This document shows, piece by piece, positions 24,897 to 32,757 of a DNA stretch of 64,000 bases. The DNA lies in assembly GCA_041687395.1 (NCBI GenBank), contig JAWLCA010000015.1, positions 1 through 64,000 on the forward strand, written 5' to 3'. The translations under genes were made by a program, and so were the position numbers. This DNA comes from JAWLCA01 sp041687395. Lineage in GTDB: Bacteria > Pseudomonadota > Alphaproteobacteria > Rhodobacterales > Rhodobacteraceae. The stretch's first letter is position 1, and each line of letters starts with the position of its first letter. The notes under the pieces were generated by a model. It was not told the DNA's origin. It ran no database searches and saw nothing but the letters and a program-made list of their open reading frames with translations.

Positions 24897-25860
24897 GGCG
24901 GAGCTTCCCGGCCAGCAGGCCAATGATGCCGCCGCGGGCGAACAGCACGACGCCCAGCAGCAGCAGGCCCAGCAGCGCCTTCCAGTACTCGCTGATGCCG
25001 CCCAGCTTGTGCTCCATCACGATGAACAGCGCCGCCCCTGCGATCGGCCCCATCAGCCGGCCCATGCCCCCCAGAATCACGAAGACGATGATTTCGCCCG
25101 ACAGGTGCCAGTCCAGCATCGCGGGGCTGACGAAGCGGTTGAGATCGGCATAGAGCGCACCGGCGAGGCCGGTGATCATGCCAGAGATCACGAAGGCGGT
25201 GAGGCGCAGGCGATAGGGGCGAATCCCCAAGGCCTCCACCCGCTGCGGGTTCTGGCGCGTGGCCTGCAGGGCGATGCCGAAGCGGGAGCGGGCCAGCGTC
25301 GCGGACAGCAGCAGCGCAAGGCTGAGGAGCGCGAAGCATATCAGGAAGAAATTCAGCGGATCGAAGGTGTTGACGCCGAGGAACTGCGAACGGACGAACA
25401 GCGATAACCCGTCCTCACCGCCATAGGCGGGCCAGGAGATGGCGAAGTAGTAGAACATCTGCGCGAAGGCGAGCGTGATCATGATGAAATAGACGCCCGA
25501 GGTGCGCAGCGACAGCGCGCCGATCACCAGCGCGGCCAGCCCCGAGGCGACGAGCGCGGCGAGCCAGAGCGCGATCATCTGGTTCGTGCCCGACAGGCCG
25601 AAGGGAAGGGCCGCGCCGGTGGTGGCGTGGTTCATCAGGATGCCGGCAGCATAGCCGCCGACGCCGAAAAAGGCCGCGTGGCCGAACGACACCATGCCGC
25701 CCAGCCCGAGCGCGAGGTTGAGGCCGGTGGCGGCCAGCGCCAGGATCACCACCTTGGTCGCGAGGCTGACGATATAGGGTTGGCCCATCTGCGCGGCCGC
25801 CAGCGGCACGACCAGCAGCGCGAGCCAGAGGAAGGCGTTGACGATCCGCTCGCGTGTCAT
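24889..25860 (-). CDS. livM: Branched-chain-type ABC transporter permease LivM
   Basis: A 323-residue inner-membrane permease of the LivM type with about nine to ten hydrophobic segments. The family block LALGLGGMVSFGHAAFFGVG is near residue 48, and SRFGIALQATRQNPQRVEAL with GIRPYRLRLTAFVISGMI near 205-240 forms the ATPase-contacting loop. It overlaps livH by 4 nt and livG by 8 nt. It forms the membrane channel with LivH. Confidence 0.88.
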   Translation of the reverse strand: MTRERIVNAFLWLALLVVPLAAAQMGQPYIVSLATKVVILALAATGLNLALGLGGMVSFGHAAFFGVGGYAAGILMNHATTGAALPFGLSGTNQMIALWLAALVASGLAALVIGALSLRTSGVYFIMITLAFAQMFYYFAISWPAYGGEDGLSLFVRSQFLGVNTFDPLNFFLICFALLSLALLLSATLARSRFGIALQATRQNPQRVEALGIRPYRLRLTAFVISGMITGLAGALYADLNRFVSPAMLDWHLSGEIIVFVILGGMGRLMGPIAGAALFIVMEHKLGGISEYWKALLGLLLLGVVLFARGGIIGLLAGKLRHV

Positions 25861-26777
25861 GCCCGCGCCCCGAACAGGCCCTGCGGGCGCAGGATCAGAA
25901 CCACCGCCATCAGGATGTAGATCAGCATCGACGCCAGCGCCGAACCGACGCCGGTGGCGCGCGAGGGGTCCATGAAGGTGGCGAAGATCTGCGGCAGAAG
26001 GAAGCGGCCCATCGTGTCGGTCACGCCCACCAGGATCGCCCCCACCAGCGCGCCCTTGATCGACCCGATGCCGCCGATGACGATGACAACGAAGGCGAGG
26101 ATCAGCACCGGCTCGCCCATCCCGACCTCCACCGATTGCAGCGTGCCGACCAGTGCGCCGGCGAGCCCAGCCAGCGCCGCGCCAAGGGCGAAGACGATGG
26201 TGTAGAGCCGGCGGATATCGACCCCAAGCGCCGCGATCATCTGCCGGTCGCTTTCGCCCGCGCGGATGCGGATGCCGAGGCGTGTGCGGGCGATCAGCCA
26301 GAACAGACCCAGTGCGACGGCGAGGCCGATGGCGATGATCGCCAGGCGAAACGCGGGATAGGCGATGCCGCCGGGCAGCATCACCGGCCCCGACAGCGCG
26401 GCGGGGACGTTGAGGTAAAGCGGCAGAGAGCCGAAGAGGTAACGCGTGCCCTCGGAAAACACGAGGATCAGGGCAAAGGTCGCCAGCACCTGATCCAGGT
26501 GATCGCGGTCATAAAGCCGCCGGATCACCACGATTTCCACGAGCGCACCGGCTGCCGCCGCTGCCGCCAGCGCCGCGGCAAGGCCGAGCAGATACGACCC
26601 GGTGTGGGCCGCGACGACCGCACAGGCGAAGGCGCCGACCATGTAGAGCGAGCCGTGGGCCAGGTTGATCAACCCCATCACGCCGAAGACAAGCGTCAGC
26701 CCGGCCGCCATGAGAAACAGCATGACGCCAAGCTGCAGGCCGTTCAGCGCCTGCTCGATCAGCAGCATCGCGGACAT
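25857..26777 (-). CDS. livH: Branched-chain-type ABC transporter permease LivH
   Basis: A 306-residue permease of the LivH type. It opens with a hydrophobic segment (LLIEQALNGLQLGVMLFLMA) and has the typical GVMGLINLAHGSLYMVGAFA block. The ATPase-contact loop is around RTRLGIRIRAGESDRQMIAA and LGVDIRRLYTIVF. The stop overlaps the livM start by 4 nt. A 48-bp gap with a strong hairpin separates it from the binding-protein gene upstream. Confidence 0.88.
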   Translation of the reverse strand: MSAMLLIEQALNGLQLGVMLFLMAAGLTLVFGVMGLINLAHGSLYMVGAFACAVVAAHTGSYLLGLAAALAAAAAAGALVEIVVIRRLYDRDHLDQVLATFALILVFSEGTRYLFGSLPLYLNVPAALSGPVMLPGGIAYPAFRLAIIAIGLAVALGLFWLIARTRLGIRIRAGESDRQMIAALGVDIRRLYTIVFALGAALAGLAGALVGTLQSVEVGMGEPVLILAFVVIVIGGIGSIKGALVGAILVGVTDTMGRFLLPQIFATFMDPSRATGVGSALASMLIYILMAVVLILRPQGLFGARA

Positions 26778-26797
26778 GGAAAACCCCGGAAGGGGCA

Positions 26798-26814
26798 GGG
26801 GGCCGCTGGCCCCC
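26798..26814 (-). promoter_or_regulatory. GC hairpin between binding-protein and livH genes
   Basis: GGGGGCC (26798-26804) and GGCCCCC (26808-26814) form a perfect 7-bp stem with a 3-nt loop in the short gap between the periplasmic binding-protein gene and livH. Such hairpins in ABC operons stabilise the upstream message or partly end transcription, giving more binding protein than permease. That role is inferred from position. Confidence 0.5.
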
Positions 26815-26825
26815 CGCCGGGTGCG

Positions 26826-27959
26826 TTACGGAAGCGGGCAGTCGGCCGCGTAGGCGTCTTGATGATCGGTCAGCGCGGTGCCGACAATGCGGTTGGTCAG
26901 CACGCCATCCTCCATGATCACCTCGCGCACGTAGATGTTCTGGATCGGATGGTTGTTGTTGCCGAACCGGAACTCGCCGCGGGTGCTGTCGAAATCGGCC
27001 TCTTTCAGTGCCGCGCGGAACGCTGCCTGATCCGAGATGTCGGCCTTTTCCATCGCCGACAGGAGCAGGTTCGCCGTGTCGAACCCCTGGCTGGCGTAGA
27101 GCGACGGCAAGCGGCCGTAGGCTTCCACAAAGTTCTCGACAAAGGCCTGGTTGGCGGGATTGTCCAGATCCTTGGACCATTGCGAGGTGTTGATGACGCC
27201 GAGCGCCGCATCGCCCACCGCGCCCAGGATATCCTGGCTGAAGCTGAAGGCCGGGCCGATCAGCGGGATCTCGACACCCGAGTCGGCATATTGCTTCATG
27301 AAGGAAATGCCCATGCCGCCCGGCAGGAAGAAGAACACAGCGTCCGCCCCCGAGGCGCGGATCTGCGCGATTTCGGAGGCATAGTCGGTCTGGCCGACGG
27401 TGGTGTACAGTTCCTGCGTGATCTCGCCCTCGTAGAACCGCTTGAACCCGGTCAGCGCGTCAGTCCCAGCGGGATAGTTGGGGGCGAGGATGAACATGCT
27501 GCCGTAGCCGGCCTCGTTCGCATGGGCACCCGCGGCCTCGTGCAGGTTGTCGTTCTGCCAGGCGACGTTGAAGTAGTTCTCGTTGCACTGCGCGCCGGCC
27601 AGGGCCGAGGGGCCGGCGTTTGGCGAGAGGTAGATCTTGCCCTGCGCCACCGCGGCCGGCACCACCGCCATCGCCAGGTTCGACCAGATGATCCCGGTCA
27701 GGACGTCGACCTGATCGGACTGGATCATCCGGTCGGCCAACTGCACCGCAACGTCCGGCTGCTGCTGGTCGTCGGCGATGACCAGTTCGACATCACTGTC
27801 GCCCGCCATCTGCAGCGCCAGTTGGAACCCGTCGCGCACGTCGATGCCCAGTCCCGCGCCGCCGCCGGACAGGGTGGTGATCATGCCGACCTTCACACCC
27901 TCGGCCGCAGCCCCGGTCGCCAGCATCACCGCCGCCGCCGTCATGAGTAGTTTGCGCAT
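26826..27959 (-). CDS. Periplasmic substrate-binding protein of a branched-chain-type ABC transporter
   Basis: A 377-residue exported binding protein. The signal peptide is MRKLLMTAAAVMLATGAAAEG with cleavage after AAA. The mature part is the two-lobe Peripla_BP_6 fold: VKVGMITTLSGGGAGLGIDV, then VDVLTGIIWSNLAMAVVPAA, LAPNYPAGTDALTGFKRF and YASQGFDTANLLLSAMEK. Location next to the CoA ligase (22 bp gap) and livH suggests that it captures an aromatic acid, presumably anthranilate. A Cys pair (one near position 120, one near the C-terminus in ADCPLP) could form a disulfide. Confidence 0.87.
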   Translation of the reverse strand: MRKLLMTAAAVMLATGAAAEGVKVGMITTLSGGGAGLGIDVRDGFQLALQMAGDSDVELVIADDQQQPDVAVQLADRMIQSDQVDVLTGIIWSNLAMAVVPAAVAQGKIYLSPNAGPSALAGAQCNENYFNVAWQNDNLHEAAGAHANEAGYGSMFILAPNYPAGTDALTGFKRFYEGEITQELYTTVGQTDYASEIAQIRASGADAVFFFLPGGMGISFMKQYADSGVEIPLIGPAFSFSQDILGAVGDAALGVINTSQWSKDLDNPANQAFVENFVEAYGRLPSLYASQGFDTANLLLSAMEKADISDQAAFRAALKEADFDSTRGEFRFGNNNHPIQNIYVREVIMEDGVLTNRIVGTALTDHQDAYAADCPLP

Positions 27960-27982
27960 CTTGACCTCCCTGATGCTTGTTT

Positions 27983-29647
27983 TCAGCCGTCAGTCTTGTC
28001 GCTGGCGCCGCCGCCTGCAAGCCCGTCAGTAGGGGGTCGCAAACGGAAACGCTGAATCTTTCCCGTCGCCGTCTTGGGCAACGCATCGGCAAAGATCACG
28101 CGGCGTGGATACTTGTAGGGCGCGATCGTGGCCTTCACGTGGTCCTGCAGCAGCTTCGCCGTCAGTTCGCTGGCCGCCACGCCGGGGGCGAGGACCACAT
28201 GCGCTTCGACAATCTGGCCGCGATCGGCGTCGGGGGCACCGATCACGGCGCATTCCTGCACGTCTGGGTGGGCCAGCAGCGCTGCCTCCACCTCGGGCCC
28301 GGCGATGTTGTAACCAGAGGACAGGATCATGTCGTCGCTGCGCGCGGCGAAGTGAAAGTAACCCGCCTCGTCGCGCCAGAAGCTGTCGCCCGTCAGGTTC
28401 CAGCCCCGCCGTACGTAATCGGCCTGTCGGGGGTCGTCGAGGTAGCGGCAGCCGGTGGGGCCGCGGACGGCCAGGCGACCGACCTCGCCCACCGGCACAT
28501 CCGTCATGTCGGGCCCGACGACGCGGGCCTCGTATCCGGTGACCGGGCGGCCGGTGCAGGCGGGCCGGTGGTCGTCGAACCGGTTGGTGACGAAGATGTG
28601 CAGCATCTCGGTCGCGCCGATGCCGTCGAGCATCGGCTTGCCGGTCCGCGCGATCCACTCGTCATAGATCGGGGCGGGCAGTGTCTCGCCCGCGCTGACG
28701 GCGGCGCGCAAGCTGGACAGGTCCGCCCCGTCCTCCATCGCCTTCAGCATGACGCGATAGGCGGTGGGTGCGGTGAAGCAGACGGTGGCGCGGTATTTCT
28801 GGATAATCTCGATCATGTTCGGGGGCGAGGCATTCTCCAGCAGGCAGGCCGAGGCGCCAAACCGGAGCGGAAAGATCGCAAGACCCCCTAGGCCAAAGGT
28901 GAAGGCAAGCGGCGGGGAGCCGACGAAGACATCCTCAGGCGTGACGCCCAGCACCTCGCGCGCGTAGCCGTCGGCGATGATCAGCAGGTCGCGGTGGAAA
29001 TGCGCCGTGGCCTTGGGGCTGCCGGTCGTACCCGAGGTGAAGCCGAGAAGCGCCACGTCATCCTGCGATGTGTGCACCGCGTCGAAACGCACGGGCTTGT
29101 CCAGCGCCACGCGATCAAGCTCGGCATCGTGGTTGGCGGTACCGTCGAAACCCACCACCGTCTTCAGATGCGCCGAGGTCTTGGCGCAGGCGGCCAGTTC
29201 GTCCATCAGGCGCGTGTCGCACAGCGCATGCGTGATCTCGGCCTTGTCCACGATCCGGGTCAATTCGCCGGTGCGCAGCATCGGCATGGTGTTCACGACG
29301 ACGGCGCCGGCCTTGGTCGCAGCCAGCCAGCAGGCCACCATCGCGGGGTTGTTGGCGGACCGGATCAGCACGCGATTGCCGGGCCTTACGCCATAGTCTT
29401 CAACCAGCGCATGAGCGATGCGGTTGGTCCAGTCGGCCAGTTCCTTGTAGGTGCGGCGGCGACCATTGCCGATCAGTGCGGTGTGGTCGCCGAACCCGCG
29501 CGCGACCATCGCATCGGTCAGTTCAACGGCCGCGTTCAGTCGGTCGGGATAGTCGAAACCGTCCAGCAGCAGATCGGGCCATTGGTCAGGTGGCGGCAGC
29601 CGGTCGCGGCAGAAGGTGTCCTCGTGTGCGCTTGGTCGCAGGTCCAT
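27983..29647 (-). CDS. Aryl-CoA ligase, probable 2-aminobenzoate-CoA ligase
   Basis: A 554-residue adenylate-forming ligase of the benzoate-CoA ligase branch. P-loop LLGFTSGTTGSPKATAHFHR, A5-type DGIGATEMLHIF, the A7-type GRLAVRGPTGCRYL/GDSFWRDEAGYFHF block, hinge RSDDMILSSGYNIAGPEVE and catalytic Lys in LPKTATGKIQRF. It would activate anthranilate (or a similar ortho-substituted benzoate) to the CoA ester, the first step of the pathway. The choice of anthranilate comes from the operon's monooxygenase/reductase and RidA, not from the ligase itself; benzoate or salicylate remain possible. Confidence 0.82.
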   Translation of the reverse strand: MDLRPSAHEDTFCRDRLPPPDQWPDLLLDGFDYPDRLNAAVELTDAMVARGFGDHTALIGNGRRRTYKELADWTNRIAHALVEDYGVRPGNRVLIRSANNPAMVACWLAATKAGAVVVNTMPMLRTGELTRIVDKAEITHALCDTRLMDELAACAKTSAHLKTVVGFDGTANHDAELDRVALDKPVRFDAVHTSQDDVALLGFTSGTTGSPKATAHFHRDLLIIADGYAREVLGVTPEDVFVGSPPLAFTFGLGGLAIFPLRFGASACLLENASPPNMIEIIQKYRATVCFTAPTAYRVMLKAMEDGADLSSLRAAVSAGETLPAPIYDEWIARTGKPMLDGIGATEMLHIFVTNRFDDHRPACTGRPVTGYEARVVGPDMTDVPVGEVGRLAVRGPTGCRYLDDPRQADYVRRGWNLTGDSFWRDEAGYFHFAARSDDMILSSGYNIAGPEVEAALLAHPDVQECAVIGAPDADRGQIVEAHVVLAPGVAASELTAKLLQDHVKATIAPYKYPRRVIFADALPKTATGKIQRFRLRPPTDGLAGGGASDKTDG

Positions 29648-29650
29648 CCC

Positions 29651-30793
29651 CTATCCCCCCAGCACGGCGCGGGCGATTACCACCCGCTGCACGTCGCTTG
29701 CGCCCTCGTAGATGCGCAGCGCCCGGATCTCGCGGTACAGTCGCTCCACAACGCTGCCCGACCGGACGCCGTCGCCGCCGTGCAGCTGCACCGCCGTGTC
29801 GATCACGCGCTGCGCGGCCTCGGTCGCGTGCAGCTTTGCCATCGCGGCCTCGCGCGTGACGCGGGCGGCGCCGGTGTCCTTGGTCCAGGCGGCGCGGTAG
29901 ACCAGCAGGGCCGAGGCGTCGATGTCCAGCGCCATGTCGGCCAGATGGCCCTGCACCATCTGCAGTTCGGACAGCGGCTGGCCCTGGATGCGTCGGGTCT
30001 GCACCCTGTCCAGCGTCTCGGCCAGCGCGCGGCGAGCGAAGCCGAGGGCCGCAGCACCGACGGTGGCGCGGAAGACGTCCAGCACCGACATGGCGATCCG
30101 GAAGCCCGCGCCGGGCTCACCGATCATCGCCGCCGCGGGAAGGCGGCAGTCGTCGAACCGCAGGCGGGCGAGCGGATGGGGGGCGATCACTTCCAGTCGT
30201 TCGGCAACCTTCAGCCCCGGTGTGTCGGCGGGCACCAGAAAGGCCGAGAGGCCGCGTGCGCCCGGTGCCTCGCCGGTCCTTGCGAAGACGCAGTAGATAT
30301 CGGCGATACCGCCATTGGAAATCCACGTCTTTTCGCCGTTCAGAACCCAATTGGTACCGTCACGCGTGGCGGTCATCGTGCTTGCCGCAACATCGGACCC
30401 CGACTGCGGTTCGGTGAGGGCAAAGGCGGCGATGGCGCGACCCGCGCGCGTTTCGGCCAGCCATTCGCGCTGATGGGCCGTCCCGAACAGGCTGACCGCG
30501 CCCATGCCCAGCCCCTGCATCGCAAAGGCGAAATCTGCGAGCCCATCGTGGCGTGCCAACGTCTCGCGGATCAGGCACAGGCTACGCACGTCGAGCGTGC
30601 CGCCGTCCGGTGGCGGGGCAGAGTGGCCGAGCCAACCGCCGCGCCCCAGCGCCGCGACCAGATCGCGGCAGGCGGCGTCTGTGTCGCCGTGATCGACCAT
30701 CAGATCCTTCGCCCATTCATCAAGTTCTGCCGCCAGATTGCGGTGTTGAGCCTCGAAGAACGGCCAGGACAGGAAGGAGCGGTCAGTGGCCAC
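29651..30793 (-). CDS. Acyl-CoA dehydrogenase
   Basis: An FAD-dependent acyl-CoA dehydrogenase of 380 residues. Family blocks: FALTEPQSGSDVAASTMTA (first FAD signature), WVLNGEKTWISNGGIADIYC, and at the C-terminus QLHGGDGVRSGSVVERLYRE and ALRIYEGASDVQRVVIARAV. The reading frame lacks an ATG at the correct place; a GTG at 30793, overlapping the enoyl-CoA hydratase stop by 11 nt, gives the usual family length, against a longer, non-homologous start at 30820. In the operon it would oxidise the partly reduced alicyclic CoA ester. Confidence 0.87.
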   Translation of the reverse strand: MATDRSFLSWPFFEAQHRNLAAELDEWAKDLMVDHGDTDAACRDLVAALGRGGWLGHSAPPPDGGTLDVRSLCLIRETLARHDGLADFAFAMQGLGMGAVSLFGTAHQREWLAETRAGRAIAAFALTEPQSGSDVAASTMTATRDGTNWVLNGEKTWISNGGIADIYCVFARTGEAPGARGLSAFLVPADTPGLKVAERLEVIAPHPLARLRFDDCRLPAAAMIGEPGAGFRIAMSVLDVFRATVGAAALGFARRALAETLDRVQTRRIQGQPLSELQMVQGHLADMALDIDASALLVYRAAWTKDTGAARVTREAAMAKLHATEAAQRVIDTAVQLHGGDGVRSGSVVERLYREIRALRIYEGASDVQRVVIARAVLGG

Positions 30794-31592
30794 GAAACAC
30801 CGGCCTTTCCTTCTTCGCAAATGCCTCGAACGCGCGGCGGAAGTCCTCGGTCTGCATGCAGATCGCCTGCGCCTGCGCCTCGGCCTCGATGGCCTGGTCC
30901 AAGCTCTGGTTCCACTCCTGCGCCAGCATCGTCTTGGTCATCATGTGGGCAAAGGCCGGGCCGCTGGCGAGGCTGCGGGCCAGCGCCACGGCCTCGGCCT
31001 CGAGATCCTGTGCATCCACGAGCCGGTTCCAGAACCCCCAGCGCGCGCCTTCCTCGGCCCCCAGATTGCGCCCAGTGTAGAGCAGTTCTGCCGCGCGGCC
31101 CTGGCCGACGATGCGCGGCAGCATCGCGCACGCGCCCATGTCGCAGCCGGCAAGGCCCACGCGGGTGAACAGGAACGCGACATTTGCCCCCGGCGTTGCC
31201 AGCCGCAGGTCTGACGCCATGGCCAGGATCGCGCCCGCGCCGGCGCAGATCCCGTCAACCGCAGCGATGATCGGCCGGCCGCAATGGATCATCGCCTTGA
31301 CCAGATCGCCGGTCATCCGTGTGAAGGCCAGGAGGTCGGGCATCTTCATCTCGGTCAGGGGCCCGATGATCTCGAACACATCGCCGCCCGAGCAGAAGTT
31401 GCCGCCGTTCGGCGCCAGCACCACGGCGCGGACGTCGGCGGCATAGGGCAGGGCGCGGAACCAGTCGCGCAGTTCGGCGTAGCTGTCGAAGGTCAGCGGG
31501 TTCTTCCGCTCTGGCCGGGTCAGGCGGATGGTGGCGACGCCTTCTGCAACCTCGCAGGCGAAATGCGTCGTGCTGCGGTCGGCCATCTTCAT
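30783..31592 (-). CDS. Enoyl-CoA hydratase/isomerase family protein
   Basis: A 269-residue crotonase-fold protein. First oxyanion block: FCSGGDVFEIIGPLTEMKMP; second: IIAAVDGICAGAGAILAMAS with DLRLATPGANVAFLFTRVGL, and then DMGACAMLPRIVGQGRAAEL. In place of the classic two Glu, position two appears as a Gly/Cys-Asp region (GLAGCDMGA), so its exact reaction, hydration or C-C cleavage of a ring intermediate, is open. It overlaps the acyl-CoA dehydrogenase (11 nt) and marR (4 nt). Confidence 0.85.
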   Translation of the reverse strand: MKMADRSTTHFACEVAEGVATIRLTRPERKNPLTFDSYAELRDWFRALPYAADVRAVVLAPNGGNFCSGGDVFEIIGPLTEMKMPDLLAFTRMTGDLVKAMIHCGRPIIAAVDGICAGAGAILAMASDLRLATPGANVAFLFTRVGLAGCDMGACAMLPRIVGQGRAAELLYTGRNLGAEEGARWGFWNRLVDAQDLEAEAVALARSLASGPAFAHMMTKTMLAQEWNQSLDQAIEAEAQAQAICMQTEDFRRAFEAFAKKERPVFRGH

Positions 31593-32041
31593 GCCGCGCC
31601 CCTTTCGTTGCCCTCGCCGGTGGCGCGGCCCAGAAGCCGCATCATCTCGGTCACATCCTCGGCGTTCAACCCGCCCAGGGCGCGGCTGACCCAGGCTTCA
31701 TGCGCGGTGGCCAGCGTGTCGAAATGCGCGCGCCCCTCGGCCGTCAGACGGACCAGAGTCGCGCGCCGGTCGCCCTCGGCCGCTAGACGCGCAACCAGCC
31801 CCTCGGCTTCCAGCCTATCGACAAGGCCGGTGACATTGCCGTTGGAGACGCGTAATTCTCCCGACAGATCGCTCATCCGCATCGCTGTCCCGGCGCGGGA
31901 AAGGGCTGCCAGGACATCGAACCGCGGCAGGGTGGTTCTGTGCCCCTCTCGCAGCCGCTCGCGCAAGTCGCCCTCGATCCGGCGCGAGACCTTCAGAAGC
32001 CGCAGCCAGAGGCGCAGGCGGGCCTTGGACAGGTCGCTCAT
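31589..32041 (-). CDS. MarR-family transcriptional regulator
   Basis: A 150-residue winged-helix regulator. The recognition region is MRMSDLSGELRVSNGNVTGL with VDRLEAEGLVARLAAEGDRR as the wing. It sits within the aromatic operon, overlapping both neighbours by 4 nt, which points to autoregulation. MarR proteins in CoA-dependent aromatic pathways commonly repress until an aryl-CoA binds. Its likely site is the palindrome and direct repeats upstream of the first gene. Confidence 0.88.
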   Translation of the reverse strand: MSDLSKARLRLWLRLLKVSRRIEGDLRERLREGHRTTLPRFDVLAALSRAGTAMRMSDLSGELRVSNGNVTGLVDRLEAEGLVARLAAEGDRRATLVRLTAEGRAHFDTLATAHEAWVSRALGGLNAEDVTEMMRLLGRATGEGNERGAA

Positions 32042-32757
32042 ATTTCTCCCCCCGACACCGCCAACGCGTGGCCGTTGACCATCGCCGCAGCGGGCGAGCC
32101 GAGGAACAGGGCCACGGCCGCGACCTCTTCAACCGCGATCAGCCGGCCTACAGGGTTTCCCGCCGCCAGCCTGGTGCGCGCGGCCTCGGCGTCCAGCCCC
32201 AGCCGATCCTGCAGACCCGCTGCAGCGCGGTCGGCAAGCGGCGTGTCCACGTAACCCGGACAGATCGCGTTGCAGGTGATCCCGCGCTTCGCAACCTCCA
32301 GCGCGACTGACCGCACCAGCCCGAGAACGCCGTGCTTTGCCGCTGCATAGGCGGCAATGGACGCTCCCCCCTTCAGGCTGGCGGTAGAGGCCATCGCGAT
32401 CAAACGCCCCCCGTCGGCCATGCCGTCCAGCGCGGCGCGAAAGGTCAGGAAAGTGCCGGTCAGGTTGACGGACAGCGTCGCGTTCCAGGATTCAAGCGAG
32501 ATGTCGCGGAGCCGGCCTGCCGCACCGCCGCCCGCGTTGGCCACCACCACATCGTAGGGGGCATCGAACAGCGCGGCCACCTGCCCCTCGTCGGTCACGT
32601 CTGCGTTGCGGCACTCCATCCCTCGTCCGTCGTCGGTTTCGCGCAAGGCTTCCATCCGGCGGCCCGAGATCGTGACGACATCGCCTTGGTCGGCGAAGGC
32701 CCGCGCAACTGCCCGCCCGATGCCGGAGCCCGCGCCGGTGACCAGAACCCGCCTCAT
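32038..32757 (-). CDS. Short-chain dehydrogenase/reductase, probable 3-hydroxyacyl-CoA dehydrogenase
   Basis: A 239-residue classical SDR. Cofactor motif VLVTGAGSGIGRAVARAFAD, structural NAG as VVVANAGGGAA, catalytic Ser in IAMASTASLKGG, and YxxxK in YAAAKHGVLGLVRSVALEVA; the PG motif is NAICPGYVDTPL. It overlaps the monooxygenase/reductase gene by 4 nt. A role as the hydroxyacyl-CoA dehydrogenase of the beta-oxidation-like half of the pathway is inferred from the operon. Confidence 0.86.
   Translation of the reverse strand: MRRVLVTGAGSGIGRAVARAFADQGDVVTISGRRMEALRETDDGRGMECRNADVTDEGQVAALFDAPYDVVVANAGGGAAGRLRDISLESWNATLSVNLTGTFLTFRAALDGMADGGRLIAMASTASLKGGASIAAYAAAKHGVLGLVRSVALEVAKRGITCNAICPGYVDTPLADRAAAGLQDRLGLDAEAARTRLAAGNPVGRLIAVEEVAAVALFLGSPAAAMVNGHALAVSGGEI

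Noticed and set aside
25854..27950. Plus-strand 698-codon frame across livH and the binding protein
   Set aside because: Antisense shadow of well-defined transporter genes, with low-complexity His/Gln/Arg composition.
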